A stretch of DNA of 64,000 nucleotides from assembly GCA_030762895.1 (NCBI GenBank), contig CM061062.1:140351104-140415103 (forward strand). The letters run 5' to 3'. This stretch comes from Sophora flavescens (Eukaryota > Streptophyta > Magnoliopsida > Fabales > Fabaceae). Below are positions 57,158 to 64,000 of this stretch, piece by piece. The notes beneath the pieces were generated by a model. The model was not told the origin of the DNA. It searched no databases and was given only the letters and a program-made list of their open reading frames with translations. Each line of letters opens with the position of its first letter. The first letter of the stretch is position 1. A program made the translations under genes and the position numbers.

Positions 57158-58955
57158 TTATATCTGTAATTTGCACTTCTGTATTGCAGTATTCAGTTGC
57201 AGCCTCCCTTTACTTACTTGGTCTCGAATGAAATGAAACTTGGTTTCTATATGTTTACTTCTCCCGTGTGAAACTGGATGTTTGGCTAGGTTTATGGCTG
57301 ACTTATTGTCAACCAATAGTCTCACAGCTTCATTGTCTTTCATCTTCAGTTCTCGCAGCAGGGTGTCAAGCCACAGTGATTGACAAACACTCATTGAAGC
57401 TGTAATGTACTCTGCCTCGCATGATGAAAGTGCCACCACAGACTCCTTTTTTGAGCTCCATGAGATTGGTGCAGCACCATACATAAAGATGTATACAGCA
57501 GTGCTCTTCCTATCATTCTTATCACCACACCAATCTACATCAGTATAGCCAAACAATTCAGTATTAGTTTCACTGATTCGGTTTGGAAGCAAAATTCCAA
57601 ACTTCAATGTCCCTTTCACATATCTAAGTATTCTCTTTGCATCAAGCAAATGAGACGATTTTGGTCTCTCCATGAACCTGCTAACCAAACCCACACTATA
57701 CACCAGGTCAGGTCTCGTATTGCACAAGTACCTAAGAGATCCAACCAGACTTCTATAAAAAGTTGCATCAACAGCCTTCTCATCACTCTCAGTTTTCAGT
57801 GCTAAGCCAGTTTCAGCTGGTGTTGCAGCTGGATTACAATCAGTCATGTTGAACCTTTTAAGCAGATCAGCTGCATACTCGGATTGGTGCATCACAACTC
57901 CCTCTTCTGTCTTGTTGAATTCATGTCGAAGGAAATAGTACAGTTGACCAAGATCAGTCATTTCAAACTCCATCATCATCCTTCCCTTGAACTCAGCAAT
58001 CTCCACCTCACTGCTTCCTGTTACAAGCAAGTCATCTACATAGAGACATACAATCATTACATCAGTTGCAGCATTACATTTCACATAAACTCCATGTTCT
58101 AAAGTACATTTCACAAGTCCTAATGTACTCAGAAAAGCATCTATTCTCTTGTTCCAAGCCCTTGGGGCTTGTTTCAAGCCATACAAGGACTTACCTAGTT
58201 TATACACTTTTGTTTCTTGGCCTATTATTACAAAGCCGGGGGGCTGATCTATATAGACCTCCTCATCAAGTGGTCCATTTAGAAAATCCGATTTCACATC
58301 CAATTGATACATTGACCAATTTTTCAGGCTTACAAGAGCTACCACCAATCTAATTGTTTCAATCCTTACAACTGGTGCAAAAACATCAGCATAGTCTATA
58401 CCATGTCTCTGCAGAAAGCCTTTGGCAACAAGCCTGGCTTTATGCTTGATCATCTCATTATCAAAGCTCTTCTTTAACTTGAAGACCCACTTTGCTGCTA
58501 TTGACTTCTTCTTGCTTGGTAGAGAGACAAGTCTCCATGTCTGGTTATTCTCAATTGCACTGAGCTCTTCCTTCATTGCTCCAATCCATTTTGGATTCTG
58601 CATTGCCTCCTTAAAACTGACTTCTTCAGTTTCAGAAAAAATAGCAAGGTGCACCAAGTCACCATATGTGTTTATTGCAGAATCTGTGACTACCTCATAA
58701 TCAAGTAGTCTCTGAGGGAACTGCCTATTTCTCTGTGATCTTCTTAACTCTGAGGCATCAACTTCTGTTTCCTTCTGAATTTCTGAATTTGATAAATCCA
58801 ATAGCATCATGTTTGATCCTTCATTACCATTCTCAACATTCTAGTCCTAGATTTTCAGCTCATCAAACACCACATCCCTGCTAACTACAAATTGCTTGCT
58901 CTTGGGGTTGAACAATCTGTATCCACCAGTGGGATGATATCCCAAGAATTTCACT
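57158..58955 (-). pseudogene. Copia RT-RNase H, copy 2
   Basis: Open for 550 codons (58810-57158). KKSIAAKWVFKLKKSFDNEM, QLDVKSDFLNGPLDEEVYID, YVDDLLVTGSSEVEIAEFKG, then the RNase H blocks ELFGYTDVDWCGDKNDRKST, SSCEAEYITAS and GRSKHIETKFHFIRDQVSKG. The frame shifts just before the C-terminal ITDIMTKPLN. Upstream, two TAG codons near 58850 stand where copy 1 has TGG. The catalytic Asp residues of RT are kept. This is the best-preserved pol part of the window. Confidence 0.9.
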
Positions 58956-59075
58956 GAATATACACTACTAGTTTATTCATTCACAATGATGGTATTTATA
59001 CACAATTGGTTTGCCCCACATTGGCTAAACCTCACTTCACATTTCTGTTACAACTCTAACAGCTTCTTAACAACT
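58956..59075 (-). repeat. LTR fragment, upstream of copy 2
   Basis: Matches 56763-56880, with TATAAATA near 58995. It ends abruptly at AACAACTATT, where plus-strand gag DNA begins. Confidence 0.75.
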
Positions 59076-59076
59076 A

Positions 59077-59391
59077 TTGAAATCCAATGGTGAGAATTTC
59101 ACAACTTTGCTGACTATTGAAAAAGTGCTAATAACTTTATCCCCGAGATTTGACCATGTGGTTGTTGCAATTGAGGAGTCCTCAAATCTTAAGGAATTGA
59201 AGGTAGAATACTTGCAGGGAAAGTTAGAAGCATATGAACTGAGGATGAATGAAAGAGTTCTTGAAAGATCCAATCAAGAACAGGCATTGATGGCTCGGGT
59301 CAATAAAAACAACAACTATGAAGAAAAGAAGAAAAAAAAGGGAAAGGGAAAGTGGCGGAATCCCAAGTGGAAAAGTGAAAGCAATTCATTC
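59077..59391 (+). pseudogene. Copia gag fragment
   Basis: Plus-strand piece of a UBN2-type gag: ITLSPRFDHVVVAIEESSNL followed by LQGKLEAYELRMNERVLERS and a Lys-rich stretch. It resembles 60190-60330 of the neighbouring gag but is clearly diverged, so it comes from another copia family. Confidence 0.75.
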
Positions 59392-59495
59392 ATACTTCAG
59401 ATATATTTTCTCTTCTCTCCCTTTATTCCAATATTTTAGTGTGTGCGAGTAAAGTACATCAAGAGTGAGCTAGATTCAACAGTGGTATCAGAGCC
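59392..59495 (+). repeat. Copia 5' LTR end with primer-binding site
   Basis: The LTR end GAGCTAGATTCAACA is followed by GTGGTATCAGAGCC (about 59482-59495), the Met-tRNA type primer-binding site in plus orientation. Confidence 0.8.
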
Positions 59496-59496
59496 T

Positions 59497-59635
59497 TCAA
59501 CGACTTTGTAAGGATGTCTGCAAACTGATCTTCGGTATTGCAGTATTCTATTAGCAACTTTCCTTTATTGACTTGGTCCCTTATAAAGTGAAACCTGGTT
59601 TCAATATGTTTGCTCCTACCATGAGCAAAACATTA
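59497..59635 (-). pseudogene. Inverted RNase H fragment
   Basis: On the minus strand this reads HGRSKHIETRFHFIRDQ-like sequence ending DQFADILTKSLK, the C-terminal end of a copia RNase H. It sits directly after the plus-strand primer-binding site, where leader and gag are expected. Confidence 0.75.
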
Positions 59636-59699
59636 TCAGAGTATGAATCTTCTTCATCATGGCCATTTGAGCCTCATCTTCTTTATCATTAGCTCTCCT

Positions 59700-60873
59700 A
59701 CTTCTGCATTCACTTGCAAAATGGTCTCATTTTCCTGCGAATCTGCCAGATCTTAATGGCAAAGATTATGACAAATGGTGTACTCAAATAAGGGCTATCT
59801 GCGGATTCCAAGATGTATGGGAAGTCATGACTGTAGGCTTCAAAGAACCTGGCAAGAATGCAACTGCTGAAGAAAGGGCTGAGTTCAAAGATGCAAAGAA
59901 GAAAGACTATAAAGCACGGTTTATTCTTCACCAATGTGTAGACCCTCCTCACTTTGAGAAGATAGCCTTAGCCTCTACTGCAAAAGAGGCCTGGGATATC
60001 CTTGCAAAGGTCTGTGCTGGTGCTGAGAAAACAAAGAAGGTCAAGCTACAAACAATGAGGAGACAGTACGAGTTGATGGAGATGGAAGGTAATGAAGGTG
60101 TGGCTGCTTTCTTTGATAGAGTGACTACCCTGACTAATCAAATGAAGAATTGTGGAGAAACCTTCTCAAACCAGCAAATACTAGAAAAGATACTGAGATC
60201 CTTGCCTCCTAAGTTTGATCACATAGTGGTCGTAATAGAAGCATCTAAAGATCTTGAAGACTTAAAGATTGAAGAGTTACAGGCTTCTCTTGAGACTCAA
60301 GAACAAAGGTCACTTGAAAGAATTTCAAGAAGTGGTGAAAAGACATCTGAACAAGCACTACAAGTTCAGTGTCCAACAAAGGAGTCAAAGGAGAATGGGC
60401 GTGGCAAAAGAGGAAGAGGAAGATGGAAGGGTTACAGAGGAAAAAATGGCCATAATCAGGACCATAATAAAGGTTCTAGTGATCAAAGAAACGGTGACAA
60501 TAACAACAAAAGAGGTGGCTATGGAAGTAATCGGGGCAGAGGTGGCAAGAAGAGGCAAGAGAAGTTTGACAAGAGCAATATCCAGTGTTATAGATGCCAG
60601 AAGTGGGGTCATTTCGCAGATGAATGCTACACCAAGCTGAACAGAAATGAAGACGCTCAACTTGTACAAGAAGATGATTCTGATGCAGAACAAGTACTTC
60701 TCATGGTGACAACCAAAGAGGGTGAATGCAATGCAGATTCCTGGTACTTAGATACAGGATGTTCCACACATATGACAGGTCACAAGGATTGGTTTGTTGA
60801 TCTAGATGAAACAGTGAAGAGCATGGTAAAGTTTGCTAATGATAGAACACTGAAAGCAGAAGGTTCTGGTTGA
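59700..60873 (+). pseudogene. Copia gag and protease
   Basis: Plus-strand gag (PDLNGKDYDKWCTQIRAICG, ending in a 348-codon open stretch from 59827). UBN2-type domain: AKEAWDILAKVCAGAEKTKK, FFDRVTTLTNQMKNCGETFS. A basic Gly/Arg/Asn-rich region is followed by an intact zinc knuckle CYRCQKWGHFADEC near 60588. The protease begins with WYLDTGCSTHMTGH near 60742 (D-T-G present) and meets TGA at 60871. The true start is unclear because the leader is replaced by the inverted scrap. Confidence 0.85.
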
Positions 60874-61867
60874 GTGCTAATCAAAAGAAAGGATGGCAAA
60901 AAGTCATTCATTTCATAGGTATTGTATGTACCAGGTATGAAAAATAACTTGCTAAGTCTTGGACAACTGTTAGAAAAGGGATATGTGATGAACATGGAGA
61001 ATGGCATGCTTAAAATGTTTGATAATAAAAGAAGATTGATTCTAAAGTGTCCCTTGTCCAAGAATAGAACATTTCAGGTTGGAATTGAGATCATGGATCA
61101 CAAATGTCTAGCTGCTGTAGTGTGTAGAGATGAGTGGCTATGGCACTACAGATATGGACATTTGAACTTCAAAGATCTGAGTCTTTTGTCCAGGCACAAC
61201 ATGGTTCATGGTCTTCCACAAATCACTATGCCACAAGAAGTATGTGAGGAATGCTTGGAGTGCAAGCAATCCAGAAGCCCTTCAAGGAACAAATTCTAAT
61301 TTGAGCCAGTAACAAGGTTGAGGTAATCTACTCAGATGTGTGTGGACCTATCCAAACTAAAACTATTGGAGGTAACAAATACTTTGTATCCTTCATAAAT
61401 GATTTTACTATAAAGGTTTGGATTTATCTGATTAAAAGAAAGAGTGATGTGCTAGAAACCTTTAAAAGATTCAAAACATTTGTTGAAAAACAAAGTGGTT
61501 TGTGCATAAAAGTGTTGAGAACAGATGGAGGAGGGGAGTATGTTTCTAAAGAATTCAAGAATCTGTGTGATGAGACAGGAATTGTGCATGAATGCACACC
61601 ACCCTACACTCCACAACAAATTGGAACTGCAGATAGAAAGAACAGGACTATCCTGAACATGATCAGAAGCATGCCGAAATCCAAGAATCTTCCCAAGTTG
61701 CTGTGGGGAGAAGCAGCATCCACAACAGCCTACATCCTGAATAGAAGCCCATCCAAGAGACTTCAAGGAGTGACTCCAGAGGAAGCTTGGTCAGGCTGCA
61801 GGCCAACAGTAACACATTTCAAAGTGTTTGGAGCAGTATGCTACGGGCATATACCAGACCAGCTGAG
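60874..61867 (+). pseudogene. Copia integrase
   Basis: VLYVPGMKNNLLSLGQLLEK and the GAG-pre-integrase block WHYRYGHLNFKDLSLLSRHN with CEECLECKQ lead to the core: VIYSDVCGPIQTKTIGG (first Asp) and VLRTDGGGEYVSKEF (second Asp). At the third acidic position QQIGTADRKNRTILNM has Asp for the usual Glu, near 61628. Stops at about 60916 and 61297 and a frameshift after 61300. It is cut off after CYGHIPDQLRRK, where an LTR end follows. Confidence 0.88.
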
Positions 61868-62015
61868 AAGAAAGTGTAGAAGTGTGAAATATGTGCATAG
61901 TGCAAGTGTATGAATAAAGTTTTTTTAGTGTATCTCTTTCTCTCATCTTTCTCAATCTTTCTTCAATCTTTCTATGTGTGCACTATAAGTGATAGTGAGT
62001 GATTGTGTTCCAACA
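61868..62015 (+). repeat. LTR end of the copia composite
   Basis: From about 61868 to GTTCCAACA at 62015, followed by CTTAG. AT-rich, with TCTTTCTC repeats. Confidence 0.7.
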
Positions 62016-62180
62016 CTTAGCACAGAAATCTAGTCCTTTTCTATTTCCTTTCCACTTTCCGAAGAAAGTCAAAATTCATGTTTTCACTTTTCTGTATTTG
62101 TAGATTTTGGATCAAATAAGATTTCTCCTTTATAAGTCATGACTAACGTCACGCATCAACCAGTCTCACAAATGTTCAAC

Positions 62181-62184
<4 letters not shown>

Positions 62185-62239
<55 letters not shown>

Positions 62240-62283
62240 ATATTCCTCTAACATCCAAACAGTTTCAAATCTCAGCATCACAT

Positions 62284-62329
<46 letters not shown>
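62185..62329. repeat. (CA)n and (TA)n microsatellites
   Basis: (CA)n at 62185-62234 and (TA)n at 62286-62329. These are allelic to the tracts at 50775 and 50886 in the left LTR. Confidence 0.9.
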
Positions 62330-62330
<1 letters not shown>

Positions 62331-63049
62331 GCAGTCAATCAATATATTATAAATCATCACAAGCAGTCTATAACATTAAATATATAACAGCTAGGAACTC
62401 CTCAGGCTTACTCCCTTTACCTTTGAAGACCAGAAAATATCCCCTCCTTGACGCATTCAGTTGTTCATTTCCTTCTCAATGATGCCTCGAGTTCCGTTAA
62501 CACCTTGAAACTGGTGCAGTTAACTCCTATCAGCTCCCAATAACGTAAAACATGCTTCTCGATGCAAGACAATCACCATCAACGTCCCAACGAGGGAGTC
62601 CAAACATTTTGCAACAACCAGAAAATCAAGAAATCAATTACTCATCACCAAATGCACACTCTAATTGGATTTGAATGCTTAATTTCACAAAACAGGGCCA
62701 ATTTCAAAGGAAAAAAATATCAGATTTGGGGTTTTGGGTTCCTAAACAAGATTTGGGGAAAACTCATTCTAAATAAACAATAATGAAATTGGTTTTAGAA
62801 ATCATTAATTCACAGTCTCAATAGTATAAAACAAAGTTCAATTTCAAGATTATAATCCAAAATCAAACTGCTAGGGTTACGGCTTCAAAATCAAGTTTGA
62901 GGGCTTTGAACTAGGAGAGGTTTTGATGGAGTACTCACCCAAGATAACAAGGAAAGAGGACATGGTGGCTGTTGCAATGGTCGGCGCGACGGCAGGAGGC
63001 GGCGGTGGTGTTTCCTAGTAACACCAATGACTGAAAAAAAGAGAGGAGA

Positions 63050-63737
63050 AAGCAACATAACAAGGTTTAGGGAAGAAAAAGAAGATATAAGGGAAGAAGA
63101 ATAGGTGGGAAAACCACCATAAACGGCGGCCAATGGGCTTGCGGCGGCGGAGCTCGCGGCGGTTTCGAAGACAACCGGTACCAAGCGCAAGTGGCTTCGA
63201 TCTCGCGTGCATGAACGCAACCAGAGAAGAGCGAACAGGTGCAACGGCCGCACAGCTCCAACGACGGTCCAGGGGCAGTGGCGGCGCGACTGGTGTTGAG
63301 AAGGAAGAAGGAAGAAGATGAAGTTGTAGGGAGAGAGGGGAAATCGGTTTTGCTGTACTTGTAGACGAAGGAAAAGAAATGAGATACAGAGTGAGGGGGT
63401 ATCGGCTGATAAGAGAGGGAGGAGAGAGAAATTTCAGTTTTTAACTTAATATTTAGTGATAGGTACAAAAATGAGTGAAAAATATCGAGTCTAAAAATAA
63501 ACACACTTTTAGTTTTTGAATCTAAAAATAGAGGGTAACAAATATATACTTTCAAATTTTGAAATAAAGTAGAGATTGATAGTTGAATTGATCAACTAAG
63601 AGAATACAAGGTTCAAAATTAATCTCCGATTAATTCCAAACCAGTTTATTTTTAACCGTTAAAATTAAATAAAGTAAAATATGAAAATTATTTTCTTTCA
63701 ATCATATCATTTAAAATAATTTTCTAAATAAAAACTA
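63050..63737. other. Segment present only in the right gypsy LTR
   Basis: About 690 bp between GCAACATAAC and CTAATAGTGAC, absent from the left copy near 51655. Its first third is GC-rich with many CGGCGGC and CAACGG-like triplets and holds short open frames on both strands; the rest is AT-rich. No TIRs or target duplication stand out, so a deletion in the left LTR is as likely as an insertion here. Confidence 0.55.
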
Positions 63738-64000
63738 ATAGTGACAATAACATAATATTATTGTCAAGTAAGCGTGCATGCACTGAAATAAAGCAGTGTT
63801 ATCGCACTTAATAAAATCATTTTAAATGAGTAATTAAAATTACTCAAACCAAACCCCTTAAGATAACCAAAGCTAAACATCCCGAAAATTAATCTTTACA
63901 AATAAAATAATATAAACATATAAACATATATATATATATATAATTATTGTTATTGAAGAATAGTGAAAACCGGGATGTTACAGATTCTGTGGTAGTTGAT

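Larger units (their letters stand above)
55768..62015. mobile_element. Scrambled Ty1/copia composite
   Basis: A 6248-bp insertion flanked by CTTAG, with outer ends TGTTGGAGAT and GTTCCAACA. Inside are two minus-strand pol copies (55812-56762 and 57158-58955) with LTR pieces between, then plus-strand gag pieces, an LTR end with primer-binding site (59392-59495), an inverted RNase H scrap, gag (about 59700-60873) and integrase (60922-61867), and an LTR end. Gag and integrase lie on one strand and RT-RNase H on the other, so no intact element is present. Nested insertion plus template switching is the simplest explanation. Confidence 0.8.
50588..63982 (-). mobile_element. Degenerate Ty3/gypsy element with TGTAACACCCC LTRs
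   Basis: Minus-strand element: the 3' LTR (50588 or further left, to 51900), polypurine tract 51901-51945, a decayed internal region, primer-binding site 55234-55249, and 5' LTR 55254-55767 plus 62021-63982. LTR ends TGTAACACCCC...GTGTTACA, the GAGGACGAAATTT block before the LTR, and a Met-tRNA-like primer site are common in Tekay/Del-type plant gypsy elements (inference). Only about 3.3 kb of internal DNA remains, with traces of pol. A copia composite splits the right LTR. Confidence 0.75.
62021..63982 (-). repeat. 5' LTR of the gypsy element, segment 2
   Basis: Resumes at CACAGAAATC and ends CGGGATGTTACA at 63982, colinear with 50600-51900 except for the extra 63050-63737. Confidence 0.8.

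Noticed and set aside
59482..59495. tRNA-like sequence at primer-binding sites
   Set aside because: These are short complements of tRNA 3' ends next to LTRs, not tRNA genes; no cloverleaf was found.
63133..63321. Arginine-rich open frame and its antisense partner near 63067-63555
   Set aside because: GC-rich sequence avoids stops by chance, and there is no domain or equivalent in the left LTR.

Overview
The window is plant nuclear DNA made almost entirely of transposable elements. The signs are LTR retrotransposons with plant primer-binding sites, a CACTA (En/Spm-type) DNA transposon with an intron-bearing gene, TATA boxes inside LTRs, and dinucleotide microsatellites. The AT-rich base composition and the mix of Athila-like and SIRE-like elements suggest a dicot, possibly a legume, but the species cannot be told. 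I find no convincing host gene, rRNA or tRNA gene. It looks like repeat-rich, probably heterochromatic sequence.

Layout, outermost to innermost. (1) A minus-strand Ty1/copia element of SIRE type spans 1-50111: 3' LTR at 1-728 (cut by the window edge), env-like second half at 1204-3325, env-like first half and gag-pol at 42202-48527, primer-binding site at 48583-48598, 5' LTR at 48599-50111. (2) Its env-like ORF is split at 3325/42202 by an Athila-like Ty3/gypsy element A, with target duplication GTAGG. (3) The gag of A is split at 5004/34308 by element B of the same family, with target duplication AAGAG. (4) The 5' LTR of B is hit twice: by a three-LTR complex of a second Athila-like family, C (5563-17682, target duplication ATAAG/ATGAG), and by a CACTA transposon (17786-25124, target duplication ATT/AAT). 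With both insertions removed, the two LTRs of B are 1344 and 1342 bp long, which supports the reconstruction.

At the right end of A the order is not a simple insertion. The A 3' untranslated region runs at 40133 into a second copy of the copia env segment, followed by an A LTR with GTAGG on both sides, that is a solo LTR. One unequal exchange between a full-A allele and a solo-LTR allele would give exactly this order.

From 50588 to the right end lies a degenerate minus-strand Ty3/gypsy element whose LTRs begin TGTAACACCCC. Its right LTR is split at 55767 by a scrambled Ty1/copia composite (55768-62015, target duplication CTTAG) made of minus-strand RT-RNase H copies and plus-strand gag-integrase.

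The most unusual signal is a GC-rich nested hairpin module with TCACGGCC and GGCCGTGA arms. It is tandemly arrayed in the LTRs of all three Athila-like elements, again after the pol genes of A and B, and once more, inverted, inside the CACTA element. All the coding regions are broken by stops, frameshifts or lost catalytic residues except a few long open stretches.
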